Below are positions 8,749-17,994 of a stretch of 44,305 nucleotides of DNA, one piece after another (position 1 is the stretch's first letter; each line of letters starts with the position of its first letter). The notes beneath the pieces are model-generated. The model saw only the letters and a program-made list of their open reading frames with translations. It did no database searches and was not told where the DNA came from. The DNA comes from an uncultured Bacilli bacterium (GTDB taxonomy: Bacteria > Bacillota_I > Bacilli_A > RF39 > UBA660), in NCBI GenBank assembly GCA_947589275.1, contig CANQAQ010000003.1:1-44305 (forward strand), given 5' to 3'. Both the position numbers and the translations under genes were made by a program.

Positions 8749-9822
8749 ATGAAAAAAAAGAAAAATATTTTATTTATCATTCCAGTTTTAGTTTTAATTA
8801 TCATGTTATCTTGTATAGTATTTTGCTATATAAATACTATGCCAATATCAGATAAAAATGAAAAAGTAGTTTTTAAAATTGAAAAAGGTAGTTCTATTAC
8901 AGATATAATTAAAATTTTAAAAGATAAAAACCTTATTAGAAGTGAAAAGTTTACACTAATGTATACAAGAATAAATGAAATAAATGATCTGAAAGCTGGT
9001 AATTATGTAATAAGTAAAAATATGGGTTTAAAAGATATATTTTATGTTCTTAAAAATGGTAGTAATGTAAAAGATGAAACTATAATGATAACATTTAATG
9101 AAGGAAAAAATATGAGAGGTTTTGCTAAAATTATTGATGAAAAAACTTCAAATAGTTATGATGATGTATTTAATCTATTAAATGATAAAGAATATATTAA
9201 TAGCCTAATAAATGATTATTGGTTTTTAGATTCAAGTATATTAAATGAAAATATATATTATCCTCTAGAGGGATATTTAGCACCTGATACATATGAATTT
9301 AAATTAGATGCAAGTGTAAAAGATATATTTAAAAAACTACTTGATCAAACTGATATAGTTTTATCAAAATATAAAACAGAGATTGAAAATAGTAATTTTT
9401 CTATTCATGAAATTATTACTTTAGCATCTATGGTTGAAAGTGAAGGAGTAACATTAGAAGATAGAAAAAATATAGCAGGTGTATTTATGAATAGACTTAA
9501 TAATAATATGAGTTTAGGTAGTGATGTAACTACTTATTATGCTGCTAAGGTTGATATTGGAGAAAGAGATTTATATAATTCTGAGATAAATGATTCAAAT
9601 CCATATAATACTAGATCTAGTTCTAATATTGGTAAACTTCCAGTAGGTCCAATATGTAATCCTAGTAGTGATTCAATTTTAGCATCTATTGAATATAATA
9701 CTAATGATTATTTATATTTTGTTGCTGATAAAAATATGAAAGTATATTTTACAAAAACTGATTCTGAACATAATAAAATAATAAAAGAATTAAAATCTAG
9801 TGGTCTTTGGTATGAATATTAA
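8749..9822 (+). CDS. mltG: Endolytic murein transglycosylase MltG (YceG-like)
   Basis: A membrane-anchored lytic transglycosylase that cuts nascent glycan strands and sets peptidoglycan strand length. There is one N-terminal signal-anchor (residues about 6-28) and a LysM-like segment (KIEKGSSITDIIKIL). The catalytic region has ASMVESEG with the expected catalytic Glu at residue 230, followed by GVFMNRL, SDVTTYY and LPVGPICNP. The 357-residue length is normal. In B. subtilis yrrL (mltG) lies a little further along the same cluster, so the position right after alaS is a local rearrangement. A terminator overlaps its stop. Confidence 0.95.
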   Translation: MKKKKNILFIIPVLVLIIMLSCIVFCYINTMPISDKNEKVVFKIEKGSSITDIIKILKDKNLIRSEKFTLMYTRINEINDLKAGNYVISKNMGLKDIFYVLKNGSNVKDETIMITFNEGKNMRGFAKIIDEKTSNSYDDVFNLLNDKEYINSLINDYWFLDSSILNENIYYPLEGYLAPDTYEFKLDASVKDIFKKLLDQTDIVLSKYKTEIENSNFSIHEIITLASMVESEGVTLEDRKNIAGVFMNRLNNNMSLGSDVTTYYAAKVDIGERDLYNSEINDSNPYNTRSSSNIGKLPVGPICNPSSDSILASIEYNTNDYLYFVADKNMKVYFTKTDSEHNKIIKELKSSGLWYEY

Positions 9823-9855
9823 AGAATTTATTAAAATATAAATTCTTTTTCTTTA
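9821..9855 (+). terminator. Terminator after mltG
   Basis: AAAGAATTTA paired with TAAATTCTTT, then T-rich. It begins at the mltG stop codon. Confidence 0.75.
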
Positions 9856-9878
9856 ATCTTTCTTTTTATAAAGCTTTA

Positions 9879-9887
9879 TGATATACT
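9879..9887 (+). promoter_or_regulatory. Extended -10 promoter of the ireB operon
   Basis: TG-A-TATACT (9879-9887) lies 28 bases before the ireB start. The -35 is poor, as is usual for extended -10 promoters. Confidence 0.65.
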
Positions 9888-9915
9888 AATTTTATGTATT
9901 TAAAGAGGTGATTTT

Positions 9916-10161
9916 ATGGACTCAAATACTACAAGTATTTTTGATATATCAGATATAGATGATGTATTAGTTGAAGATGTACTTAATGATGTTTATAGTG
10001 CACTAGAAGAAAAAGGATATAATGCAATTAATCAAATTGTAGGATATATAATTAGTGGTGATCCAGGTTATATATCAACATATAAAGAGTCAAGGAAAAA
10101 AATATCTAAACTTGAAAGAACTCAAATTGTAGAAGTTCTTCTTAGAAATTATATGAAATAA
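9916..10161 (+). CDS. ireB: IreB family regulatory phosphoprotein (UPF0297, YrzL)
   Basis: A small (81 residues) cytoplasmic protein. In Enterococcus faecalis IreB is a substrate of the PASTA kinase IreK and modulates cephalosporin tolerance. The N-terminal Thr-Thr within MDSNTTSIFDISD is the region phosphorylated in characterised members. GYNAINQIVGYIISGDPGYI is the family signature. The ribosome site is GAGGTGA. Its stop overlaps the ruvX start by one base (TAATG), so the two are coupled. The gene pair is conserved in Bacilli (yrzL-yrrK). Confidence 0.95.
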   Translation: MDSNTTSIFDISDIDDVLVEDVLNDVYSALEEKGYNAINQIVGYIISGDPGYISTYKESRKKISKLERTQIVEVLLRNYMK

Positions 10162-10592
10162 TGAGATATCTTGGATTAGATTTAGGTACTAAAACACTAG
10201 GTGTATCAATTAGTGATAATCTTGGATTAATTGCAAGTACATATAAAATAATTAGATTTAAAGAAAATGATTATCTATCTTTATTAGAAGAGATAAAAAA
10301 AATAATAAATGAATTTAATATTAATACAATTATTTTAGGGCTTCCTAAGAATATGGATAATTCTTTAGGAGAAGCTTCAAAAAGAAGTATTGATTTTAAA
10401 AAAATTTTGGAAAATAATTTTAATGTATCAGTAGTTTTGCAAGATGAAAGGCTTACAAGTGTTGAAGCTAATAATATTATGATTGATGGTGGTTTATCAA
10501 GAAAAAAAAGAAAAAAATATGTTGATTCTTTAGCTGCAAACATTATACTTCAAAATTATTTAGATAAAAGAGGCGATAATAATGACAAATAA
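10161..10592 (+). CDS. ruvX: RuvX/YqgF family putative Holliday junction resolvase
   Basis: An RNase H-fold nuclease family implicated in Holliday junction resolution and pre-16S rRNA processing. RYLGLDLGTKTLGVSISD at the start carries the first catalytic Asp. ILGLPKNMDNSLGEAS and LQDERLTSVEA carry the later acidic residues, and SLAANIILQNYL closes the fold. The length of 143 residues is normal. Both ends overlap neighbouring genes (ireB by 1 base, the DUF1292 gene by 11), so it is a tight operon. Confidence 0.95.
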   Translation: MRYLGLDLGTKTLGVSISDNLGLIASTYKIIRFKENDYLSLLEEIKKIINEFNINTIILGLPKNMDNSLGEASKRSIDFKKILENNFNVSVVLQDERLTSVEANNIMIDGGLSRKKRKKYVDSLAANIILQNYLDKRGDNNDK

Positions 10593-10857
10593 AGAAATAG
10601 GAGAAAATAAATTTACATATATCGATGAAGATGGAATAGAAACTGAATGTGATATTCTATTTACTTTTGATTTAAAGAAAACAGGTAAAAATTATATAAT
10701 ATATACAGATAATACTATAGATGAAAAAGGTTCTATAAGAACATATGCAAGAACCTATGATCCAAATTCTGATACATGTGATCTTGGAAATATAGAAACA
10801 GAAGAAGAATGGAAGATGATAGAAGCAATATTATCATCACTTGTAAAAAATGAATAA
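10582..10857 (+). CDS. DUF1292 family protein (YrzB-like)
   Basis: A 91-residue acidic protein of the DUF1292 family, without a known function. The order ireB-ruvX-DUF1292 is the Bacilli order yrzL-yrrK-yrzB. It begins inside the end of ruvX, with the GAGG ribosome site in the ruvX coding sequence. Family features seen: a Y-I-D-E-D-G-x-E-x-x-C-D-I-L-F-T-F start, and E-E-E-W near the C-terminus. Confidence 0.88.
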   Translation: MTNKEIGENKFTYIDEDGIETECDILFTFDLKKTGKNYIIYTDNTIDEKGSIRTYARTYDPNSDTCDLGNIETEEEWKMIEAILSSLVKNE

Positions 10858-10876
10858 TATAAAGGAGTAATAAAAT

Positions 10877-11476
10877 ATGCAAAATGATTGTTTAAAAGAA
10901 ATGGAAAAGTATGCAGAAGAAAATAATATACCAATAATGGAAAAAAAAGGTATAAATTTTTTATGTGAATTTATTAGAAAAAATGATATAAAAAAGATTT
11001 TAGAAATTGGTACTGCAATTGGATATTCTGCAATAAAAATGGCATTAGTAGATGATGATATTAATGTTGTTTCCATTGAAAGAAATCAAGATAGGTATAT
11101 AGAAGCAGTTAAAAATATTAAAAAGTGTAAACTAGAAGATAGAATAACTTTAATATTATCAGATGCACTTAATATAGATCTTGAAGATAAATATGATATG
11201 ATTTTTATAGATGCTGCAAAGGGTCAATATATAAACTTTTTTAATCATTATGAAAAAAATTTATTAGATGACGGAATAATTGTAAGTGATAATATGAATT
11301 TTCATGGACTTACTAAAGATGTTGATAAAATTGAAAATAAGAATTTAAGACAATTAGTAACTAAAATAAATGATTATATAGAATTTTTAAAAAATCATGA
11401 AAAATATGATACTAAATTTTATAAAGTAGGAGATGGAATTGCAATTACATATAAGAAGGACATGATTAATGTTTAA
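10877..11476 (+). CDS. trmR: tRNA 5-hydroxyuridine methyltransferase (TrmR/YrrM-like)
   Basis: A class I SAM-dependent O-methyltransferase of 199 residues. The SAM-binding loop is LEIGTAIGYSAIKMA (about 37-52). D-M-I-F-I-D-A-A-K-G, followed later by VSDNMNFHG, is the metal-dependent O-methyltransferase pattern. In B. subtilis YrrM (TrmR) converts ho5U34 of tRNA to mo5U34. Here it is directly followed by U32-family genes that make the ho5U substrate, which supports the same role. It overlaps the next gene by 8 bases. Confidence 0.9.
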   Translation: MQNDCLKEMEKYAEENNIPIMEKKGINFLCEFIRKNDIKKILEIGTAIGYSAIKMALVDDDINVVSIERNQDRYIEAVKNIKKCKLEDRITLILSDALNIDLEDKYDMIFIDAAKGQYINFFNHYEKNLLDDGIIVSDNMNFHGLTKDVDKIENKNLRQLVTKINDYIEFLKNHEKYDTKFYKVGDGIAITYKKDMINV

Positions 11477-12368
11477 AATAATAGTTCCATTTCCTAAAGA
11501 TGAAAATATAAATTATTATTTAGAAAAAGTAGATGGCTTTATATTAGGATTAGAAGAATTTAGTGAAAATTTTAATAGATATGTAAAAATAAATGATTTA
11601 AAAAAATATTGCAATTTAGTAACATCTAAAAATAAGAGTATGTTTATTGCTTTAAATAAGCAATATTTTAATAATGAAATTAAAAAACTTAAAGAGATAT
11701 TATTTTTATTAAATGAACTTAATATATCTGGAGTTATGTTTATTGATTTATCTGTTTTAAACATTATTAATGAAAATAATTTAAGTATTAATCCTATATG
11801 GTTTTCTAATCATTCATCAACTAATTCATATACTATTAACTTTCTTACAAATAGAAATGTTAAAGGTACATTATTAAGTGATGAAATAACTATAGAAGAA
11901 AGACTTAAAATAATGGATAAAATAAATATAGATGTCTTTATTACTTTATTTGGTTATATTAATATAGCAACATCATCAAGAACTCTATTATCTAATTATT
12001 TTAAATATATTAATAAAAATAAAGCTCTGAATAATAATTATTACATAAAAGAAAAAAATAGTGATGATTTTTATCCTATTGTTGAAAATTCAAATACAAA
12101 TTTTTTCTCACATAAAATATTAAATGGTATTAAAGAATTTAAAAAAATTTTAGCAAAAAAAAATAATGGTTATATTGTTTTAAATGATTATATGATAGAT
12201 AGTAACTTGTTTTATACTGTTATTGAATCTTTTAATTTGGTAAAAGAAAATCCAACTGATAATAAGTTAATAGAAGAATTATATAAAAAAATAGATGATA
12301 TTAGTAATAATAATACTTATGATGGATTTTTAAATAAAAAGACTATTTTTAGGGTGAAAAGATTATGA
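11469..12368 (+). CDS. Divergent U32-like protein (YrrN position)
   Basis: A 299-residue protein between trmR and trhP, where B. subtilis has yrrN, a second U32-family gene. The beta/alpha-barrel character is visible, but the U32 cysteine signature (E-x-F-x-H-G-x-x-C) is missing. This copy may therefore be a non-catalytic partner or a highly diverged TrhP paralogue. It shares ATGA with trhP (4-base overlap), indicating coupled translation. It ends in TGA, one of only two TGA stops in the window. The U32 assignment rests mainly on gene order. Confidence 0.7.
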   Translation: MFKIIVPFPKDENINYYLEKVDGFILGLEEFSENFNRYVKINDLKKYCNLVTSKNKSMFIALNKQYFNNEIKKLKEILFLLNELNISGVMFIDLSVLNIINENNLSINPIWFSNHSSTNSYTINFLTNRNVKGTLLSDEITIEERLKIMDKINIDVFITLFGYINIATSSRTLLSNYFKYINKNKALNNNYYIKEKNSDDFYPIVENSNTNFFSHKILNGIKEFKKILAKKNNGYIVLNDYMIDSNLFYTVIESFNLVKENPTDNKLIEELYKKIDDISNNNTYDGFLNKKTIFRVKRL

Positions 12369-13570
12369 AAAAAGTAGAGTTACTTGCACCAGCTGGAGAT
12401 TTAGAAAGATTAAAATGGGCAATTATGTATGGTGCTGATGCTGTATATATAGGTGGTAAAAACTTTAGTTTAAGAGCAAACGCTATTAATTTTACTAATG
12501 AAGAAATAAAAGAAGCAGTAAAATATGCACATAATCATAATGCTAAAGTTTATGTTACAGTAAATATAATCTTTCATGAAGATGATGTAAAAGGTTTAAA
12601 AGAATATCTAGTAGAACTTAAAGAAATTGGTGTAGATGGTATTATATCATCAGATTTATTTATAATAGATTTATTAAAAGAAAATAATATTAATTTGGAT
12701 TTTCATTTAAGTACACAAGCTTGTACTCTTAATAAAGAAGCAGTAAAGTTTTATAAAAAAGAAGGCGTTAAAAGAGTAGTTTTAGCAAGAGAATGTTCAA
12801 AAGAAGATATTAAAGATATAATATCAAGTACTAAAATGGAAACAGAGATATTTATTCATGGCGCAATGTGTACATGTTATTCTGGAAAATGTATGCTTTC
12901 AAATTATTTTACAAATAGAGATTCTAATAGAGGTGGATGTGCACAAATTTGTAGATGGAATTTTTCTTTATTTGATGAAAATAAAAATATTATTGATGGT
13001 GATAGAGATTTTGCAATTTCACCTAAGGATTTATCTCTTTTAAGATTTATACCAGATATAATTGATATTGGTGTAACTTCACTAAAACTAGAAGGTAGAA
13101 TGAAGTCTATTTATTATATAGCAACCATAGTTAGTGTATATAGAAGAGCAATTGATAGATATTATAAAGAAAAGAATAATTATGTATATAATAAAAATGA
13201 TGAAATAGAATTATATAGGTGTGCAAATAGAGAAAATGTTGCGCAATATTTTGATAAAAAACCAGGAGTAGATGAACAATATTATAGTGAAAGAGAAGAA
13301 GACACTAATCAGGATTTTTTAGGTGTTGTACTTTCTTATGATGAAGATAATAAAGAAATAATATTAGAACAGAGAAATTTCTTTAAAGTTAATGATATAG
13401 TAAATATATTTGGGCCAAATAAGGAATCATTCAATATAACAGTTACATATATTAAAAACGAAAGTAATGAATTAGTTGATGCTGCAAGGCATCCTAAAGA
13501 AATTATTAGAATACCATGTTATAAAAAAGTTGATAAATATGATTTAATACGTGTTAATTTTTTTAGTTGA
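12365..13570 (+). CDS. trhP: U32 family tRNA hydroxylation protein TrhP
   Basis: A 401-residue U32 family protein. The start KKVELLAPAGDLERLKWAI is typical. The U32 signature EIFIHGAMCTCYSGKCMLS (about residues 161-179) and the later GGCAQICRW supply the conserved cysteines. TrhP uses prephenate-dependent chemistry to form 5-hydroxyuridine at tRNA position 34, which TrmR then methylates. The full modification pathway is therefore in one operon. Its TGA stop (13568-13570) lies inside the -35 box of greA. Confidence 0.93.
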   Translation: MKKVELLAPAGDLERLKWAIMYGADAVYIGGKNFSLRANAINFTNEEIKEAVKYAHNHNAKVYVTVNIIFHEDDVKGLKEYLVELKEIGVDGIISSDLFIIDLLKENNINLDFHLSTQACTLNKEAVKFYKKEGVKRVVLARECSKEDIKDIISSTKMETEIFIHGAMCTCYSGKCMLSNYFTNRDSNRGGCAQICRWNFSLFDENKNIIDGDRDFAISPKDLSLLRFIPDIIDIGVTSLKLEGRMKSIYYIATIVSVYRRAIDRYYKEKNNYVYNKNDEIELYRCANRENVAQYFDKKPGVDEQYYSEREEDTNQDFLGVVLSYDEDNKEIILEQRNFFKVNDIVNIFGPNKESFNITVTYIKNESNELVDAARHPKEIIRIPCYKKVDKYDLIRVNFFS

Positions 13571-13595
13571 CAAACAAATTAAAATGTAGTATTAT
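13567..13595 (+). promoter_or_regulatory. Sigma-A promoter of greA
   Basis: TTGACA at 13567-13572, a 17-base spacer, TATTAT at 13590-13595. The -35 overlaps the trhP stop. A palindrome ATACTTT-AAAT-AAAGTAT (13602-13619) sits at or next to the predicted start site, just before the ribosome site. Confidence 0.9.
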
Positions 13596-13637
13596 TTTGT
13601 CATACTTTAAATAAAGTATAAAAAAGAGGTGAAAAAG

Positions 13638-14111
13638 ATGGCAACATTGAAACAAGAATGTTATATAACTAAAGAAGGACTGGAAGAATTAAAAGAAGAA
13701 CTTCAAAATTTGACTTTAAATGCTAGGCCTGAAGTAGTAAATGCCATAAAAGAGGCAAGAGCATTGGGCGATTTATCAGAAAATGCTGAGTATCATGCCG
13801 CTAAAGAAAGACAAGGGCAAATAGAATCAAGAATAAAAGAACTTGAATATCTAATCGAACATGCAGTTATTATTGAAGAAGGTTCATCAAGTGAAGTAAG
13901 AATAGGCTCAACAGTTGAAATAAAATATATAGATGATAATGAAATAGAAGAATATAAAATAGTTGGTAGTACAGAAGCAGACCCATTTGAAAATAAAATA
14001 TCAAATGAATCACCAATTGCGAAAGTTATAATGGGTAAATGTGTTGGTGATATAGTAAGTGTAGAAAGTCCAACTGGAAGTTATGATGTACAAATAATTT
14101 CAATAAAGTAA
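13638..14111 (+). CDS. greA: Transcription elongation factor GreA
   Basis: GreA binds the RNA polymerase secondary channel and stimulates cleavage of backtracked RNA. The N-terminal coiled coil includes the functional acidic tip (ALGDLSENAEYHAAKERQGQ, about residues 36-55), followed by the FKBP-like C-terminal domain. An in-frame GTG at 13629 overlaps the GAGGTG ribosome site, so the ATG at 13638 (MATLKQECYIT, 157 residues, the standard length) is preferred. It has its own promoter and terminator. Confidence 0.97.
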   Translation: MATLKQECYITKEGLEELKEELQNLTLNARPEVVNAIKEARALGDLSENAEYHAAKERQGQIESRIKELEYLIEHAVIIEEGSSSEVRIGSTVEIKYIDDNEIEEYKIVGSTEADPFENKISNESPIAKVIMGKCVGDIVSVESPTGSYDVQIISIK

Positions 14112-14130
14112 CCGATAAGGTTATTTTTAT
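14109..14130 (+). terminator. Terminator after greA
   Basis: TAACC, a five-base loop, GGTTA and a T tract. It begins at the stop codon. Confidence 0.8.
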
Positions 14131-14162
14131 TTACATTGAGAAATAAAATTGATTATTTTTTA

Positions 14163-14191
14163 TTGATATAAATTATTAATTATTATATAAT
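14163..14191 (+). promoter_or_regulatory. Sigma-A promoter of tig
   Basis: TTGATA at 14163-14168, a 17-base spacer, TATAAT at 14186-14191. Confidence 0.85.
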
Positions 14192-14218
14192 ATAGTAGAT
14201 TTTTGATTGGGAGGAATT

Positions 14219-15460
14219 ATGAAAAACAAAAAAGAAATTGAAATAAAAATAGAAGGAAAAGAGTGGGAAGAAGCATTAGATTATGCATTTAAAAAATTAT
14301 CTAAAGATGCAAAAGTAGATGGTTTTAGAAAAGGCAAAGTACCAAGAAATATATTTGAAAAAAAATATGGTAAAGAGTCATTATATATGGATGCTATTGA
14401 TAAAGTTTTACCAACTACATATACAAAAGTTTTAAAAGATAATAATATTGAACCAATTATTCAACCTAGAATTGATGTTAAAGAGGTAGATGAAAATCAT
14501 GTTGTTCTTTTATTTACTATAACTACTAAACCTACTGTTAAAATAAAAAAATATACTGGTTTAAAAGCAAAAAAAGAAAAAGTTACAGTAACAAAAGATG
14601 ATATAGAAAATGAAGTAGGTAATTTGCTTAAAAAATATGCAGATATTGTAGTTAAAGATGGCAAAATAGAAAATGGTGATATAGCTATTATAGATTTTGA
14701 AGGATTTAAAGATGGAGTAGCATTCGAAGGTGGTAAAGGAGAAAACTATTCTCTTGAAATTGGTAGTAATACATTTATTCCTGGATTTGAAGATCAATTA
14801 ATTGGATTAAAATCTGGAGATGAAAAAGATGTTAATGTTACATTCCCTTCAAATTATCATGATGAAAATTTAAAAGGTAAGGAAGCTACATTTAAAGTTA
14901 AAGTCCATGAAGTAAAGAGTAAACAATTACCAAAAATGAATGAGGAATTTTTTAAAGATTTAGGTTTTGATAATGTAAATACTGAAGAAGAGTTAAGAGA
15001 TTTAATTAAGGTTGATTTAGAAGCTAAAAAAGACTATGAAGCAGAAAATAAATATATTGATGATTTATTAGAAGAAGTATCAAAACAAACAACTGTTGAA
15101 CTTCCAGAAGAATTAATTGATGAAGAAATTCATAGAATGCTTCATCAATACGAAGATAATCTAAAAATGCAAGGAATAACACTTGATATGTTCTATAAAT
15201 TTACAAATTCTTCTGAAGAAGATTTGAAAAATCAAATGAGAGAAGAAGCAACTAAAAGAGTTAAATATAGATTTATGCTTGAAGAAATAGCAATAGAAGA
15301 AAAACTTGAGATAAGTGATAAGGAAGCAGAAAAAGAGCTAGATAATTTAGTAAAAAAATATAATACAACTAAAGAAGAATTATTAAAACAAATTGGTGGA
15401 ATAGAAATGATTAAGTATGATTTAAAAATGCAAAAAGTACTTGAGATAATGAAAAAGTAA
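14219..15460 (+). CDS. tig: Trigger factor
   Basis: A ribosome-associated chaperone and peptidyl-prolyl isomerase that meets nascent chains at the exit tunnel. The N-terminal ribosome-binding domain has the signature DGFRKGKVPR. The FKBP domain lies at about 145-235 (GDIAIIDFEGFKDG, LIGLKSGDEKDVNVTFP), followed by the helical C-terminal chaperone arms. The frame is open from a TTG at 14207, but that codon is part of the GGGAGGA ribosome site, so the ATG at 14219 is the start (413 residues, slightly short of the usual 430). The gene lies upstream of lon, as in B. subtilis, though clpX is absent between them. Confidence 0.97.
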   Translation: MKNKKEIEIKIEGKEWEEALDYAFKKLSKDAKVDGFRKGKVPRNIFEKKYGKESLYMDAIDKVLPTTYTKVLKDNNIEPIIQPRIDVKEVDENHVVLLFTITTKPTVKIKKYTGLKAKKEKVTVTKDDIENEVGNLLKKYADIVVKDGKIENGDIAIIDFEGFKDGVAFEGGKGENYSLEIGSNTFIPGFEDQLIGLKSGDEKDVNVTFPSNYHDENLKGKEATFKVKVHEVKSKQLPKMNEEFFKDLGFDNVNTEEELRDLIKVDLEAKKDYEAENKYIDDLLEEVSKQTTVELPEELIDEEIHRMLHQYEDNLKMQGITLDMFYKFTNSSEEDLKNQMREEATKRVKYRFMLEEIAIEEKLEISDKEAEKELDNLVKKYNTTKEELLKQIGGIEMIKYDLKMQKVLEIMKK

Positions 15461-15490
15461 AATGGTAACTTTACCATTTTATTTATTTTA
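15460..15490 (+). terminator. Terminator after tig
   Basis: AAATGGTAA, loop CTT, TACCATTT followed by a T-rich tail. It begins at the stop codon. Confidence 0.8.
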
Positions 15491-15549
15491 TATAATATAA
15501 AAATTATAAATACTTAGATAATATATTTCATAAAACTACAAATTTTTTA

Positions 15550-15577
15550 TTGACTTTTCATATAAAAAAATTATAAT
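15550..15577 (+). promoter_or_regulatory. Sigma-A promoter of lon
   Basis: TTGACT at 15550-15555, a 16-base spacer, TATAAT at 15572-15577. No CIRCE or CtsR-type operator was recognised nearby. Confidence 0.8.
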
Positions 15578-15616
15578 AAACATTGTTTATAAAAGTTACT
15601 TGATAAGGAGGCAAAA

Positions 15617-17929
15617 ATGAAGACTAGATTACCAGTTGTTGTTTTAAGAAATATGATTTTGCTTCCACTAGGGCAGCTTAAACTTGAAATTAGTAATGAT
15701 AATGACAAAAAGATAATTACTAATTCTTCTAGTGAATATGATAATTATGTTTTATTAGTTTCACCAGAATTAGTTACAGAAGAAAACTTAAAGATTGAAG
15801 ATTTACCAAATACTGGAACAATTGGTAAAATAACAAGTAGTTTTGAACTTCCAAATGGAAATGTTAGAATAAGTATAGATGGTATAAATAGAGCTAATAT
15901 ATTTGAATATATTGATGAAGATAAAAATAATTTAAGTGCAATTATTGGTCCTGTTATGGTAGTAAAAAATGATCCTATTACTGAAGAAGCTATACTTAGA
16001 AAATTAAAAAGAGAATTTATATCTTATGTTTCAATTATGCCAAATATATCAGATAGTATAATTAGTAAAATATCTGATGAAGAATCTTTAGAAAAATTAA
16101 CTGATATAATAATTAATATATTACCTATTAGATTTGAATTAAAATTTAAATATTTAATAGAATTTGATGCAAGTAAAAGAGCAAATAAACTAATTGAGGA
16201 TATAGAAAAAGAAAAAAATATAAATTTTGTTGAAAGAGTTATTGAAGAAAAATTAAAAAATGATCTTGATAAAACAAATAAAGATTATATATTAAAAGAA
16301 AAAATAAAAATTATTAGACAAGAACTTGGTGAAGATACATCAAAGGAAGATGAAATAGAAGAATTACAAAATAAAATATCAAATTTAAAATGTAAAGATA
16401 ATATAAAAGAAAAATTATATAAAGAAGTAAAAAAATATGAATATATTCCCCAAACATCACCTGAAATATCTATAGTAAAAAATTATATAGATACTATGTT
16501 ATCTTTACCATACGAAATTTATACAAAAGATAATACTAATCTTAATTCAATAGAGAAAATATTAAATTCAACACACTATGGTTTAGAAAAAGTAAAATTA
16601 CGTATATTAGAATATATATGTGTAAAACAACTTACTAATTCAAATAATAGTCCAATAATATGTTTAGTAGGTCCACCTGGTGTAGGTAAAACTTCACTTG
16701 CATATTCAATATCAAAAGCTTTAAAAAGAAACTTTATTAAAACATCAGTAGGTGGAGTATCAGATGAAGCAGAAATAATAGGACATAGAAGAACATATAT
16801 TGGTTCACAAGAAGGAAGAATAATTAATGGAATAAAAAAAGCTAAATCAAGTAATCCTGTATTTTTAATAGATGAAATAGATAAAATGACAAAAGATATT
16901 AAAGGAGATCCAGCAAGTGCACTTTTAGAAGTTTTAGATCCTAGTCAAAATACAGAATTTTATGATAACTATATTGAAGAAGCTTATGATTTATCAAAAG
17001 TTATGTTTATTTTAACTGCTAATAGTTATCAAGATATTCCATATGCACTTCGTGATAGACTTGAAATAATTGAACTTCCAAGTTACACAACTATAGAAAA
17101 AGTAAATATAGTAAAAAATCATATGTTTCAAGTACTTTTAAAAAAACATGGACTTACAAGAAATAATCTTATAATAGATGATGATATGATACGATATATT
17201 ATTCAATTTTATACAATGGAAGCTGGGGTACGTGATTTAGAAAGAAATATATCTAAAATAATGAGAAAAGTTGCTATGGATATAGTTAAAACTAATAAAA
17301 GAAAAAAACATATAATAACTAAAGATAATATTAGAGATTATTTAGGAGTAGAAAAATATATTGATACTAAAAATTATAATAATATTAGTGGAACTGTAAA
17401 TGGATTAGCTTATACTAGTGTTGGTGGAAGAATACTTCCTATAGAGGTTACTTATTATAAAGGTAAAGGAGATATAATATTAACTGGTTCTTTAGGAGAA
17501 GTTATGGTTGAAAGTGCTAAAATTGCATTAGGGTATATAAAGAGTAAATTTAAAGAGTTTAATATCGATGAAAAAAAATTAAGTAATAATGACATACATA
17601 TAAATGCTATTGATGGTGCAATAAAAAAAGATGGGCCATCTGCAGGTGTAGCACTTACTACAGCTATAATAAGTTCATTAACTAATTATTTAGTACCTAA
17701 TGATATAGCTATGACTGGAGAAATTACTTTAACTGGTTCTATTAATCCAATAGGTGGACTTAGAGAAAAATTAGTTGGAGCATTAAATGCATCTATAAAA
17801 AAAGTATTTGTTCCTATTGATAACAAAAGAGATGTAATTGAAATAGAAGATGAAATAAAAAATAATTTAGATATTATATATGTAAGTAATTATATAGAAA
17901 TTTATAATAATATATTCTGTAATAAATAA
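15617..17929 (+). CDS. lon: ATP-dependent protease La
   Basis: A cytoplasmic AAA+ serine protease that degrades misfolded and regulatory proteins. The N-terminal substrate-binding domain begins TRLPVVVLRNMILLP. A coiled-coil region lies near 190-270. Walker A is GPPGVGKT at 352-359, and Walker B is VFLIDEID. The proteolytic domain has the Ser-Lys dyad, S675 in DGPSAGVA and K718 in LREKLVGA. At 770 residues it is full length and LonA type. The start follows AAGGAGG. It is bounded by its own promoter and a strong palindromic terminator. Confidence 0.98.
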   Translation: MKTRLPVVVLRNMILLPLGQLKLEISNDNDKKIITNSSSEYDNYVLLVSPELVTEENLKIEDLPNTGTIGKITSSFELPNGNVRISIDGINRANIFEYIDEDKNNLSAIIGPVMVVKNDPITEEAILRKLKREFISYVSIMPNISDSIISKISDEESLEKLTDIIINILPIRFELKFKYLIEFDASKRANKLIEDIEKEKNINFVERVIEEKLKNDLDKTNKDYILKEKIKIIRQELGEDTSKEDEIEELQNKISNLKCKDNIKEKLYKEVKKYEYIPQTSPEISIVKNYIDTMLSLPYEIYTKDNTNLNSIEKILNSTHYGLEKVKLRILEYICVKQLTNSNNSPIICLVGPPGVGKTSLAYSISKALKRNFIKTSVGGVSDEAEIIGHRRTYIGSQEGRIINGIKKAKSSNPVFLIDEIDKMTKDIKGDPASALLEVLDPSQNTEFYDNYIEEAYDLSKVMFILTANSYQDIPYALRDRLEIIELPSYTTIEKVNIVKNHMFQVLLKKHGLTRNNLIIDDDMIRYIIQFYTMEAGVRDLERNISKIMRKVAMDIVKTNKRKKHIITKDNIRDYLGVEKYIDTKNYNNISGTVNGLAYTSVGGRILPIEVTYYKGKGDIILTGSLGEVMVESAKIALGYIKSKFKEFNIDEKKLSNNDIHINAIDGAIKKDGPSAGVALTTAIISSLTNYLVPNDIAMTGEITLTGSINPIGGLREKLVGALNASIKKVFVPIDNKRDVIEIEDEIKNNLDIIYVSNYIEIYNNIFCNK

Positions 17930-17930
17930 A

Positions 17931-17967
17931 TATTAAAAAGAGTTCTAAAATAGAACTCTTTTTAATA
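17931..17967. terminator. Strong terminator between lon and the SpoVID-like gene
   Basis: A perfect 15-base inverted repeat (ATTAAAAAGAGTTCT and its complement) around a 5-base loop, with T runs on both strands, so it could work in either direction. Confidence 0.9.
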
Positions 17968-17994
17968 TTATTAATTAGAAGTGAGGGATCAAAT

